The notes beneath the pieces were generated by a model that ran no database searches, was not told the origin of the DNA, and worked only from the letters and a program-made list of their open reading frames with translations. The position numbers and the translations under genes are program-made. This document shows, piece after piece, positions 23,523 to 31,098 of a DNA stretch of 64,000 bases. The stretch is from positions 186,001 through 250,000 of the forward strand of contig NZ_JAUQSW010000002.1 in assembly GCF_030581075.1 (NCBI RefSeq), written 5' to 3'. The DNA is from Hymenobacter cheonanensis (GTDB taxonomy: Bacteria > Bacteroidota > Bacteroidia > Cytophagales > Hymenobacteraceae). How positions within the stretch are numbered: position 1 is the stretch's first letter; each line of letters begins with the position of its first letter.

Positions 23523-24617
23523 TTAATAGGTCGATTTCACCCGGCCCACGGCTTCGATGCGCTCCTGGGCCTGGCGAATGGCAGCCGCCTGGGGGTGGCT
23601 GTTTTCCTGCTCAGCTTTGTCGAGCACTTGCAGGGTGTAGTCGTAAATTCTCTCGGTTTGAGCCAGGGCACCTTCGCGGGTGCTGCCCACTATTTCAGAG
23701 TAGACGTTGATGAGGCCGCCGGCGTTGATGAGAAAGTCGGGGGCGTACACGATGCCGCGGCGCACCAGCTCGGGGCCGTGCTCATTTTCGCGGGCTAGCT
23801 GGTTGTTGGCCGAGCCGGCGATGACGCGGCACTTCAGGCGAGCAATGGTGTCGTCATTAATCGTGGCCCCTAGCGCGCAAGGCGAGTAGATGTCCACGTC
23901 CTGGTCATAAATCTCCTCCAGGCCCACGGCCACGGCGCCAAAGCGGCTGGCGGCCTCGTAGGCACGCTCCTCGTAGTAGTCGGTGAGGACGAGGCTAGCC
24001 CCTTCCTTTTGCAGATACTCCAGCAGGTAAGTGCCCACGTGGCCCACGCCCTGCACGGCAATGCGCTTGCCGGCCAGGCTGTCCGAGCCGAAGGCTTTTT
24101 TGGCGGCGGCCTTCATGCCCATGTACGTACCGTAGGCCGTCACCGGCGAGGGGTCGCCGCTGCCGACCATGCTCTCGGGCAGGCCAGCCACGTGCTTGGT
24201 TTCCATGCGGATGTATTCCATGTCCTTGGTGGTCATGTTCACATCCTCGGCCGTGATGTACTTGCCGTTCAGGTTATTGACGAAGCGGCCGAACTTGCGC
24301 AGCAGCGCTTCGTTCTTCAGTTTCTTAGCGTCGCCGATGATGACGGCCTTGCCACCGCCCAGGTTCAGGCCCGAGATGGCGGCCTTGTAGGTCATGCCGC
24401 GGCTCAGGCGCAGCACGTCGCGCAGGGCCTCGGCCTCGGTGGCGTAGTGCCACATGCGGGTGCCGCCCAACGCGGGGCCTAGCACCGTGTTGTGAATCCC
24501 GATAATGGCCTTGAGGCCCGTCTCGTGGTCGTGGCAATACACCACTTGCTCGTGCTGAAATTCGGCGACCTGCTCAAAAATGGAGCCGGCAGCCTGGGTA
24601 GGCGCGTCGAGTACCAT
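23523..24617 (-). CDS. Leucine dehydrogenase (Glu/Leu/Phe/Val dehydrogenase)
   Basis: It deaminates branched-chain amino acids with NAD in the cytoplasm and feeds or drains branched 2-oxo acids used for branched fatty acids. The 364-residue length is normal. The substrate site has GPALGGTRMW, Lys78 in GMTYKAA and Lys90 in LNLGGGK, matching the two catalytic lysines 12 residues apart known in leucine dehydrogenases. The Rossmann motif is VQGVGHVGTYLLEYL, and SPCALGATIN and AGSANNQL are family motifs. Leucine is favoured over glutamate because the protein is short. Inverted repeats lie on both sides of the gene. Confidence 0.88.
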   Translation of the reverse strand: MVLDAPTQAAGSIFEQVAEFQHEQVVYCHDHETGLKAIIGIHNTVLGPALGGTRMWHYATEAEALRDVLRLSRGMTYKAAISGLNLGGGKAVIIGDAKKLKNEALLRKFGRFVNNLNGKYITAEDVNMTTKDMEYIRMETKHVAGLPESMVGSGDPSPVTAYGTYMGMKAAAKKAFGSDSLAGKRIAVQGVGHVGTYLLEYLQKEGASLVLTDYYEERAYEAASRFGAVAVGLEEIYDQDVDIYSPCALGATINDDTIARLKCRVIAGSANNQLARENEHGPELVRRGIVYAPDFLINAGGLINVYSEIVGSTREGALAQTERIYDYTLQVLDKAEQENSHPQAAAIRQAQERIEAVGRVKSTY

Positions 24618-24699
24618 AGGGTTAAAAAGGAAAAATGGGTGGGAATGGGAGGGAAGAGTGAGGTGTAACTTTGTTCAGGTACTAGTCTAGTACTTGGTC

Positions 24700-24793
24700 G
24701 TCATGCTGAACGCAGTGAAGCATCTTGGCCGCTTCGATAGGTGTATGCCATGCCACCGACCCTAGCGAGATGCTTCACTGCGTTCAGCATGAC
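24700..24793. repeat. Inverted repeat C (perfect 26-bp arms)
   Basis: Arms 24700-24725 and 24768-24793 are perfectly complementary over 26 bases around a 42-base spacer. The arm starts GTCATGCTGAACGCAGTG and shares ACGCAGTGAA with repeat D at 30969-31085. It lies in the divergent gap between leucine dehydrogenase and the ABC exporter gene. The outer flanks (TTGGTC / GACCAA) pair as well with a one-base offset. Confidence 0.9.
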
Positions 24794-24894
24794 CAACGTT
24801 AAGTTGTGACAGGCCGAACGCCGTTGCGGCCACAAAAGTACCCGTTTTTTTTCGGTTGCGGCCCGGTTTTCCGGCCCCGGCCCCTCCCCTGCTT

Positions 24895-26691
24895 ATGCCC
24901 ACCCGCGCCCTGGTTGCCGTCAATCCGCATATTTTCCGCTACAAATGGCATTTCCTCGGCGGAGTGCTTTTTGTGATTTTGAGCACGCTGCTGACCATTT
25001 TCCCGGCCCAGCTCGTGCGCTACTCCTTCGATTTGGTGAACGAGGGCATCGACCTCTACCACCTCTACGCCGGCACCCAGGCGCAGGCGGGGGTGTACCA
25101 CTTGTTTGGGCGCAACGTGCTGTTCTACGGCATGGTCATTATTGCGCTAGCCCTGCTGCGGGGCATCTTCCTGTTTTTCATGCGCCAAACGCTCATCGTG
25201 ATGTCGCGGCGCATCGAAAACGACCAGAAAAACCAGATTTACCAGCACTACCAGTCGCTGCCGCTCGCCTTTTACCGCCGCCACAGCACCGGCGACCTCA
25301 TGTCGCGCATCTCCGAAGACGTGGGCCGCGTGCGCATGTACCTGGGGCCGGGCATCATGTATTTTCTGCAGCTCGTGCTGCTGTTTGTGCTCGTGGTGCC
25401 GCTCATGCTGCTCGTCAATGTGAAGCTGACGGTGCTCACGCTGCTGCCGCTGCCCATTTTGTCGGTGAGTATTTTTTACGTTAACAACCTGATTGAGAAG
25501 AAGTCGGACGACATCCAGAAGGCCCTGGCGGCCATGACGACCTTTACCCAGGAAGCCTTTTCGGGCATTCGGGTGCTCAAGTCGTTCGTGCGCCAGCAGG
25601 ATTCCTATGAGCAGTTCCAGGTTTCGACCAACGAGTACAAAGACAAGTCCTTGAGCCTGAACTTCGTTAACTCGCTGTTTTTCCCGCTCATTATGTTCCT
25701 GGTGGGCATCAGCACCATCGTCACGGTTTGGATTGGGGGCCAGGAGGTTATCCGGGGCACCATCACCACGGGCAGCATTGCCGAGTTCATTATTTACGTC
25801 AACCTGCTGACCTGGCCCGTAACGGCCCTGGGCTGGACCTCCTCCCTGGTGCAACGCGCTGAGGCCTCGCAGGCCCGCATCAACGAGTTTCTGGATGAGA
25901 AAACCGATATCGTGTCGCGCCAGCACATCAGCCAGGCAATCGCCGGCGAAATTGTCTTCGACCACGTCACGTTTACTTACCCCGACACCGGCATCCGGGC
26001 CCTGCGCGATGTGAGCTTCCGCATTCGGCCGGGCCAGACCCTGGCCGTGATTGGCAACACCGGCTCGGGCAAGAGCACGATTGCCGCGCTGCTGTGCCGC
26101 CTCTACGACGTCACGAGCGGGGATATCCGGCTAGATGGCACCGATGTGCGCGACTACTCGCTCACGAGCCTGCGCGAGCAAATCGGCTACGTGCCGCAGG
26201 ACGTATTTCTGTTTTCGGACAGCATTCGCAACAACATCAACTTCGGCCTCGACCAGCCCGACGAGGCGCGCATGGCCCAGGCCGCCCGCGATGCCGACGT
26301 GTACGACAACATCATCCGCTTCCCCGAAGGCTTCGATACCAAGGTGGGCGAGCGCGGCATCACGCTCTCGGGCGGCCAGAAGCAGCGCGTGAGCATGGCC
26401 CGCGCCCTGGTGAAAGAGCCCAAAATTCTGATTCTCGACGACTCGCTCTCGGCCGTCGATACCAAGACCGAGAACGCCATCCTCGACAGCCTGCAGCGGG
26501 TGATGAAAAACCGCACCAGCCTCATCATCTCGCACCGCGTGAGTTCAGTGAAGCTAGCCGATGAGATTCTCGTGCTCGATGACGGTCAGATAGTGCAGCA
26601 CGGCACCCACGCCGCCCTCATGGCCGAGGCCGGCGGCCTCTACCGCGCCCTCTACGAGCGCCAGCTCCAAACTGAGGCTGCTACCTCATAG
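24895..26691 (+). CDS. ABC exporter half-transporter, degenerate subunit (MdlA/TM287-like)
   Basis: A 598-residue fused permease-ATPase. The start at 24895 (MPTRALVAVNPHIF) is chosen because upstream codons are Pro-rich and unlike a transporter. Six membrane helices span about 20-320. The ATPase domain has Walker A GNTGSGKST, Q loop YVPQDVFLFSD, signature LSGGQKQR and Walker B ILILDDSLSAVD. Position 516 is Asp where active ATPases have Glu, the mark of the degenerate subunit of heterodimeric exporters such as MdlAB, BmrCD and TM287/288. The expected partner with a canonical Glu is encoded at 31099-32886 on the other strand. Substrate is unknown; drug or lipid efflux is typical. Confidence 0.88.
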   Translation: MPTRALVAVNPHIFRYKWHFLGGVLFVILSTLLTIFPAQLVRYSFDLVNEGIDLYHLYAGTQAQAGVYHLFGRNVLFYGMVIIALALLRGIFLFFMRQTLIVMSRRIENDQKNQIYQHYQSLPLAFYRRHSTGDLMSRISEDVGRVRMYLGPGIMYFLQLVLLFVLVVPLMLLVNVKLTVLTLLPLPILSVSIFYVNNLIEKKSDDIQKALAAMTTFTQEAFSGIRVLKSFVRQQDSYEQFQVSTNEYKDKSLSLNFVNSLFFPLIMFLVGISTIVTVWIGGQEVIRGTITTGSIAEFIIYVNLLTWPVTALGWTSSLVQRAEASQARINEFLDEKTDIVSRQHISQAIAGEIVFDHVTFTYPDTGIRALRDVSFRIRPGQTLAVIGNTGSGKSTIAALLCRLYDVTSGDIRLDGTDVRDYSLTSLREQIGYVPQDVFLFSDSIRNNINFGLDQPDEARMAQAARDADVYDNIIRFPEGFDTKVGERGITLSGGQKQRVSMARALVKEPKILILDDSLSAVDTKTENAILDSLQRVMKNRTSLIISHRVSSVKLADEILVLDDGQIVQHGTHAALMAEAGGLYRALYERQLQTEAATS

Positions 26692-26706
26692 CCTACCACC
26701 TACCCA

Positions 26707-26751
26707 CGAAGAAGCCTTCCCGCTAGCTGCGGGAAGGCTTCTTCGTTTTTT
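26707..26751 (+). terminator. Terminator after the ABC exporter gene
   Basis: Perfect 16-base arms (26707-26722 and 26730-26745) are followed by six T. It lies 15 bases past the stop. A-rich flank on the other side means it could also serve the convergent gene at 26782. Confidence 0.85.
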
Positions 26752-26781
26752 GGGCCGGGAAACGGGCTAGCCCCTGCGGCG

Positions 26782-27186
26782 TTATTGCAGCTGCACCAGC
26801 TTGGTGCCGCGCTTTTCGCCGGCGGTGCAGCGCACCACGTAGGGGCCGGCGGGCAGCGTGCCTACTTTCATTACCAGGGGCGTGGTGCCCACCATCGCGG
26901 TTTTGGTAAGCACCGGGCGGCCTTCTTTGTCGTTGATTTCAAAGCGCGTGGGGCCGGGCGCATCGCAGCGCACCGTGAGGGTGTGAGCGATGGGGTTTTG
27001 GTCAACCTTGATTTTGAGCGCGTTGGGGTCAGGCGCGGGCGTTACCGGGGCTAGCGCGAGGGGCGCGGGGGTGGTTTGGGCCGGGGCGGCAGTGGCCGCA
27101 GGCGCCGGCTTGGCCGGGGGGGTAGTTTGGGCCAGCAGCCCGAGCGGAGCCAGCAGCACCGCCGCCAGCAGGGGTAGTGATTTCAT
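26782..27186 (-). CDS. Small exported protein with T9SS-like C-terminal segment
   Basis: A 134-residue exported protein starting at the ATG at 27186 (MKSLPLLAAVLLAPLGLLAQ), a clean signal peptide cleaved after about residue 20. An upstream in-frame extension is rejected because it would bury this signal. A Pro/Ala/Thr-rich linker (about 22-60) leads to a beta domain of about 70 residues: IKVDQNPIAHTLTVRCD, FEINDKEGRPVLTKTAM, LPAGPYVVRC and a final KRGTKLVQLQ. The strand order and the GxY motif near the end resemble a short T9SS sorting domain. Function is unknown. Confidence 0.65.
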   Translation of the reverse strand: MKSLPLLAAVLLAPLGLLAQTTPPAKPAPAATAAPAQTTPAPLALAPVTPAPDPNALKIKVDQNPIAHTLTVRCDAPGPTRFEINDKEGRPVLTKTAMVGTTPLVMKVGTLPAGPYVVRCTAGEKRGTKLVQLQ

Positions 27187-27354
27187 AAAGTAACGTGAAA
27201 TAAAGCTGAATTTCGGGAGTAGTTGAATTAGTCGGGTAAAGGTACAGCAGCACAAAGAATGCCACTTCATCGGCAGCCCACAACATTTTTAGTCGCTGCC
27301 TACTACCGCCTTAGCTCCGTTTGCGGGGCTGGCGGGCAAAAAAAAGGCGCCGTA

Positions 27355-27387
27355 TTTGCGGAGATACGCTTTGTTTCCCTACCTTTG
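27355..27387 (+). promoter_or_regulatory. Consensus Bacteroidota promoter of the tRNA-Pro(GGG) gene
   Basis: TTTG at 27355-27358 and TACCTTTG at 27380-27387 are 21 bases apart, a very good fit to the TTTG...TAnnTTTG promoter of Bacteroidota. The tRNA begins 16 bases past the -7 box. Confidence 0.8.
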
Positions 27388-27403
27388 CAACTCCAAATGC
27401 CCT

Positions 27404-27477
27404 CGGGGTGTAGCGTAGCCTGGTATCGCGCCAGCATGGGGTGCTGGAGGTCGTAGGTTCGAATCCTGCCACTCCGA
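27404..27477 (+). tRNA. tRNA-Pro (anticodon GGG)
   Basis: A 74-base cloverleaf: acceptor arms CGGGGTG and CACTCCG (one G-U pair) with discriminator A at 27477, anticodon stem CCAGC/GCTGG enclosing the loop ATGGGGT (anticodon GGG), and T arm GGTTCGAATCC. CCA is not encoded. It decodes CCC and CCU. Confidence 0.95.
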
Positions 27478-27500
27478 CCGAGGAGCAAGTTTGCCCCACG

Positions 27501-27535
27501 AAAAAGCCTCTGACCTTCGGGTCGGAGGCTTTTTT
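27501..27535 (+). terminator. Terminator after tRNA-Pro(GGG)
   Basis: An A run, 10-base arms with one G-U pair around TTCG, then six T. It separates the two tRNA genes, so the second needs its own promoter. Confidence 0.85.
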
Positions 27536-27598
27536 AGGCCAACTTTCTTTATTTGGAATTCCCGACGCGGAGCCGCCCCATCGGTTTCGCTTAGTACT

Positions 27599-27672
27599 CG
27601 GGGTGTAGCGCAGCCCGGTAGCGCGCGTCGTTCGGGACGACGAGGCCGTAGGTTCGAATCCTGCCACCCCGA
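27599..27672 (+). tRNA. tRNA-Pro (anticodon CGG)
   Basis: A 74-base cloverleaf: acceptor arms CGGGGTG and CACCCCG fully paired, discriminator A at 27672, anticodon stem CGTCG/CGACG enclosing TTCGGGA (anticodon CGG), T arm GGTTCGAATCC. CCA is not encoded. It decodes CCG, the favoured proline codon in this GC-rich DNA. Confidence 0.95.
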
Positions 27673-27677
27673 CACCG

Positions 27678-27720
27678 AAAAGCCCGGCCCTTCTCGCTAG
27701 AGAAGGGCCGGGCTTTTTTT
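27678..27720 (+). terminator. Terminator after tRNA-Pro(CGG)
   Basis: Perfect 14-base arms (AGCCCGGCCC type) around CGCTAG are followed by seven T. Confidence 0.9.
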
Positions 27721-27731
27721 ATGACATTTCA

Positions 27732-27762
27732 TTGCGGGGCCACTTTAGCTAAGTTACCTTAG
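27732..27762 (+). promoter_or_regulatory. Possible promoter of the outer-membrane barrel gene
   Basis: TTG at 27732-27734 and TACCTTAG at 27755-27762 (one mismatch to TAnnTTTG) are 20 bases apart, 30 bases before the ATG. Confidence 0.4.
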
Positions 27763-27792
27763 GCCCGCAAAATCCCATCTACTTATTTATTT

Positions 27793-28446
27793 ATGAAGAA
27801 GATTTTCTCTTTGCTGGCGCTGTGTGCCCTGGCACAGGCTAGCCATGCGCAAACGCCCATTAAAGCCGGCACCCTGCAACTAGGTGGCGCGGTTAACTAC
27901 ACCACGAGTAGCGAAGAAATAACCGTAAAAACGGGCAGCATCAGCAACACCACCAAGTACACAACTAATAGCCTGACCCTCAACCCCTATCTGGGTTTAT
28001 TTGTAGCCAATAACCTTGCGCTAGGGGTGAATTTCAGCTATACGGCGGCCAATAGCTACTCTAATGTGGGCACCACTACCACCACAACGCCCACAACCCG
28101 CCTGCGCGTGGGCCCCTTTGTGCAGTACTACAAGATGGTGACTGACCAGTTTGGCCTGGTGGGCACCCTGGCGGGCGGCTATGAGAATGATTTTCAGCCG
28201 GGTATAGGTGCCCAGGGCACCAACATTACGACCGATGGCGCGTATGTCGGCCTTACGCCCAGTATCGTGTTTTTCCCGATTCCGAAACTGAGCTTTGGCG
28301 CTTCAATTGGCAGCCTCGCCTACACGCACCTTACGGTGAAGCCCGATAAGGCCGCCGATGGATACGGGGACACTATTTCCTCGTTCGGCGCGGGCTTTGG
28401 TTTGAGCCAGCTGCTGTTCAGCGGCACTTTTTACTTCGGGCGCTAG
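27793..28446 (+). CDS. Outer-membrane beta-barrel protein (porin-like)
   Basis: A 217-residue exported protein. The signal peptide MKKIFSLLALCALAQASHAQ is cleaved after residue 20. The mature part is made of alternating polar/aromatic strands with short turns (KAGTLQLGGAVNYT, YLGLFVANNLALGVNFSYTAA, RVGPFVQYYKMV, GLVGTLAGGYEN) and ends with TFYFGR, a barrel of about eight strands in the OmpA/OMP_b-brl style. It would sit in the outer membrane. It is flanked by the tRNA-Pro terminator and its own terminator, so it is probably a single-gene unit. Base composition is a little less GC-rich than that of its neighbours. Confidence 0.75.
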   Translation: MKKIFSLLALCALAQASHAQTPIKAGTLQLGGAVNYTTSSEEITVKTGSISNTTKYTTNSLTLNPYLGLFVANNLALGVNFSYTAANSYSNVGTTTTTTPTTRLRVGPFVQYYKMVTDQFGLVGTLAGGYENDFQPGIGAQGTNITTDGAYVGLTPSIVFFPIPKLSFGASIGSLAYTHLTVKPDKAADGYGDTISSFGAGFGLSQLLFSGTFYFGR

Positions 28447-28457
28447 GCTGCGCTAGC

Positions 28458-28500
28458 ACTAAAAAGCCTTCGCTACCCAATGTAGCGAAGGCTTTTTAGT
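28458..28500. terminator. Bidirectional terminator
   Basis: Perfect 18-base arms (28458-28475 and 28483-28500) carry A and T runs on either side and lie between convergent genes, so it can serve both. Confidence 0.9.
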
Positions 28501-28536
28501 GGTAGAAATAATGCTGCCTACAATAGCTTGCAAAGT

Positions 28537-29052
28537 CTAGCGGCCGGCGCGGCCGGGCTTGCTTTTCGGCGATTTATCGCGCGTGAGCAGCACCGTAGCG
28601 CCTGCCACCACAGCCGCAAACGTGGCTAGCTTAAGTATCAGCCCTTTCTTATCGTATTTCCACTCGACGGGGTAGCCCTTCTCGGCAAAAATATTGGGCA
28701 CGTGGCCGTGCGCCAGGTCGCTGAGCACGCCTTCTACCACGTTTACGCGGTCGGCGAAGAGCAGCGGGAGCCAGTGCAGGTAATTGCTTTCGCTGTACTT
28801 GAAGGCGAAGCGCCGGATAACGCCGCTGAGGCCGCTAGGGGGCATGGAAGTGCCAAATACGGCCGTGATGCCGGGGCGCTCGATGGACTGCAGCACCTCA
28901 ATGGTGACGGGCTGCATAGTGGGGCGCTCCCAGGAGTAGCCCTTGTGGTCGTCCGGGGTGCGCGTACGCATCGGGTACGTGGGGTCGTTTTCGGGGTCGG
29001 CGTCGATGTTCCAGCCCGGAAGCTGCGACGGATTGTGGGTGATGGGTTCCAT
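28537..29052 (-). CDS. Conserved hypothetical protein with C-terminal membrane segment
   Basis: A 171-residue protein I do not recognise by function. The N-terminal part is polar and Pro-rich (NPSQLPGWNIDADPENDPTY, then PMRTRTPDDHKGYSWERP). The middle has PVTIEVLQSIERPGITAVFG and RFAFKYSESNYLHWLPLL. One hydrophobic helix at about 140-157 (LATFAAVVAGATVLL) precedes a basic tail KSKPGRAGR. This predicts a tail-anchored membrane protein with most of the chain in the cytoplasm. It follows the zinc alcohol dehydrogenase by 12 bases, so the two are almost certainly co-transcribed, and I recall the same pairing in related genomes. A role as a membrane partner of the dehydrogenase is only an inference. 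Confidence 0.75.
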   Translation of the reverse strand: MEPITHNPSQLPGWNIDADPENDPTYPMRTRTPDDHKGYSWERPTMQPVTIEVLQSIERPGITAVFGTSMPPSGLSGVIRRFAFKYSESNYLHWLPLLFADRVNVVEGVLSDLAHGHVPNIFAEKGYPVEWKYDKKGLILKLATFAAVVAGATVLLTRDKSPKSKPGRAGR

Positions 29053-29064
29053 AAGAGCAGCGCG

Positions 29065-30219
29065 TTACATGCCGGCGGTAGCCGGGATGAGGACAGTTTT
29101 AAGGCAGTTGTCGAGCTTGGCCGAGAACATCCGGTAGCCATCGGCCACGTCTTCCAGCGCCAGGCGGTGGGTAATGAGGCCCTTTGGGTTGAGAATGCCG
29201 TTTTGCACGTGCTCGATGAGGCGGGGCAGGTGGCGCTTCACGGCCGTTTGGTTGGCCCTGATGGTGATGCCCTTGTTCAGCACGTTGCCGATGGGCACAA
29301 GGTTATCGGTAGGGCCATACACGCCCACGATAGACACCACGCCGCCCTTGCGTACCGAGTTGATGGCCCAGTGCACGGCCGTGGCCGAGCCAGCTTGCAG
29401 CAGCGTTTTACGGCCCGTAATGGTTTGCAGGGCGTTGCCGGCGGCCTCGGCCCCTACGGCGTCGATGCAGACGTCGGCCCCAATCCAGTCGGTTTGCTTT
29501 TTGATGAAGACCACCGGGTCGTCCATTTCCAGGAAGTTGTAGGCTTCGCACTTCGAGTAGTTGCGGGCAAACTCCAGCCGGTATTCCTCTTTGTCGATGA
29601 TGATGACGCGGCCGGCCCCAAACAGCCAGGCGCAGCGCGCGGCCATAATACCCACGGGGCCCGCGCCAAATACCACAACCGTGTCGCCGGTCTGGATGCC
29701 GCCCATCTCGGCGGCCTGGTAGCCGGTGGGCACCACGTCGGTGAGCAGCACGGCGTCTTCAATGTCCATGCCGGGCGGAATGACGGTGGGACTCACGTTG
29801 GCATAAGGCACGCGCACGTACTCGGCCTGCCCGCCGTTGTAGCCGCCCGTGATGTGCGAGTAGCCAAAAAAGCCGCCCGCCGCCGAAGCCTGGGGCGCCG
29901 CTTCGGCGCAGTTGCCAAACAAGCCCTGCTTGCAGAAAATGCACTTGCCGCAGGCAATGTTGAACGGCACCAGCACATTGTCGCCCACCTTGAGCTTGGT
30001 TACTTCCGAGCCGATTTCCTCCACCACGCCCGTAAATTCGTGCCCGAAGGTTTGGCCCACGCGCGTATCGGGTACGTTGCCGTTGTAGAGGTGCAGGTCG
30101 GAGCCGCAGATGCAGGACCGGGTTACCCGCACAATCGCATCCTCGGGATGCAAGATTTCAGGCATCGGCTTTTGAGTGATCCGAATTCGTTTCGGGCCGC
30201 GGTATTCCATAGCTAGCAT
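29065..30219 (-). CDS. Zinc-dependent alcohol dehydrogenase
   Basis: A 384-residue medium-chain dehydrogenase/reductase that interconverts alcohols or aldehydes with NAD(P). The catalytic zinc ligands are the Cys in CICGSDLHLY and the His-Glu in GHEFTG. The structural zinc is bound by C-x2-C-x2-C-x7-C in CGKCIFCKQGLFGNC. The cofactor fold has VVFGAGPVGIMAA and acidic IIIDKEEYR at the second strand, favouring NAD. The extended length and GGQAEYVRVPYANV resemble the formaldehyde dehydrogenase / FdhA-like branch, so an aldehyde substrate is plausible. It heads a two-gene operon with the membrane protein at 28537-29052. Confidence 0.88.
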   Translation of the reverse strand: MLAMEYRGPKRIRITQKPMPEILHPEDAIVRVTRSCICGSDLHLYNGNVPDTRVGQTFGHEFTGVVEEIGSEVTKLKVGDNVLVPFNIACGKCIFCKQGLFGNCAEAAPQASAAGGFFGYSHITGGYNGGQAEYVRVPYANVSPTVIPPGMDIEDAVLLTDVVPTGYQAAEMGGIQTGDTVVVFGAGPVGIMAARCAWLFGAGRVIIIDKEEYRLEFARNYSKCEAYNFLEMDDPVVFIKKQTDWIGADVCIDAVGAEAAGNALQTITGRKTLLQAGSATAVHWAINSVRKGGVVSIVGVYGPTDNLVPIGNVLNKGITIRANQTAVKRHLPRLIEHVQNGILNPKGLITHRLALEDVADGYRMFSAKLDNCLKTVLIPATAGM

Positions 30220-30249
30220 GAGCGCTCTCCTTTCTAATGATGTAAAACG

Positions 30250-30286
30250 AGCAGCGCCGCCAGTAGTCGTTACTGGCGGCGCTGCT
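30250..30286 (-). terminator. Hairpin terminator read on the minus strand
   Basis: Perfect 16-base arms (30250-30265 and 30271-30286) around a 5-base loop are followed, on the minus strand, by CGTTTTAC. It lies 150 bases past the 30435-30953 gene and 30 bases before the dehydrogenase start, so it would isolate that operon. The stretch 30287-30434 is AT-rich with no gene. Confidence 0.6.
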
Positions 30287-30434
30287 GCTAGGGAGTACTC
30301 ATTTCAGCTGCTTAAAGCTGACTTCTATGCGCTTATTACTGATAATTACGTAGTAATCGCGTTTAGTAAATCGCTAGCCCCGTATAAATCCTGGGGCTGC
30401 CGGTAGTATCCGCACAGGCTAAAGACCGTCCTTT

Positions 30435-30953
30435 TTACTTCACCCCCACCCGCAGTTCGTCGTCTTCATTAGGCCCAAACTGCTCAAGGTAAAACGGTTC
30501 GCCGGTCAATTTTTGGTCTTTAATATGCTGTTGGGCAGCCGCATAAAGCTTACCTGGGGCTAGCAAAAAGCTTACGCCCTGCACACGGGCGGCCACCACG
30601 CGGCGGCCGGCCGGCACCACGCGGTAGCGCCAGCCAGCGGGCAGCGCGGCGGCCGTGTCGGGCACCAGCACGCCCACGAAGGCCCGGATAGAATCGTGCG
30701 CCGATTCGGGGTTATTGTAGTACAGGTTGGCCAGCGGCTGGCCGGGGTGGGCATCCTGCCAGTTTTTGGCCGTGCGAAATAGCTCGCCAAACCGGCTGTC
30801 ATCGACCTTGCCGTAAAAGGGCTGGCCGGCCAGCAGCACCGACGCGGCCGTGGTTTCGAGGGCCACACTAGGGGTGCGCAGCCCACCCAGGTAGGCATAG
30901 ATGCTCAGGCCGATGGCCGTGAAGATGAGCACGAGGGGAAAAAAGAAACGCAT
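30435..30953 (-). CDS. Membrane-anchored GyrI-like domain protein
   Basis: A 172-residue protein with one N-terminal membrane helix (FFPLVLIFTAIGLSIYAYLGG, about 3-23 with residue groups shortened here: FPLVLIFTAIGLSIYAYL) and a soluble domain. The sequence GKVDDSRFGELFRTAKNW, VGVLVPDTAAALPAGWRYR and the C-terminal FYLEQFGPNEDDELRVGVK have the order of a GyrI-like (SOUL/GyrI) small-molecule-binding fold, where the last strand is typically Y...P...E...V.V. It would face the periplasm or sit at the membrane surface. The ligand is unknown. It lies downstream of the ABC exporter subunit gene, across inverted repeat D, and might be in the same transcript. Confidence 0.55.
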   Translation of the reverse strand: MRFFFPLVLIFTAIGLSIYAYLGGLRTPSVALETTAASVLLAGQPFYGKVDDSRFGELFRTAKNWQDAHPGQPLANLYYNNPESAHDSIRAFVGVLVPDTAAALPAGWRYRVVPAGRRVVAARVQGVSFLLAPGKLYAAAQQHIKDQKLTGEPFYLEQFGPNEDDELRVGVK

Positions 30954-30968
30954 GTTTTTACTTTATGG

Positions 30969-31085
30969 CCTTGCGAGTGCAACGCAGTGAAACGCGGCAA
31001 TCTTTCCTTCACGCCCTTCCCGCTAGGGGTGCCAATCTAATTAAGAGGAAAGATTGCCGCGTTTCACTGCGTTGCACTCGCAAGG
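30969..31085. repeat. Long inverted repeat D (perfect 40-bp arms)
   Basis: Arms 30969-31008 and 31046-31085 are perfectly complementary over 40 bases around a 37-base spacer. The arm begins CCTTGCGAGTGCAACGCAGT and ends in GGCAATCTTTCCT, sharing pieces with repeats B, C and E. It lies between the ABC exporter stop and the GyrI-like gene start. Confidence 0.93.
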
Positions 31086-31098
31086 ACAGACAATTTTA

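Noticed and set aside
27311..27675. Minus-strand frames with [12 protein letters not shown] peptides
   Set aside because: These are the well-known spurious translations across tRNA genes; the two tRNA-Pro genes explain them.
28702..30216. A 504-residue open frame antisense to the alcohol dehydrogenase and its neighbour
   Set aside because: The opposite strand has two clear families in tandem; the antisense product is His/Gly/Ala-rich and spans two genes.
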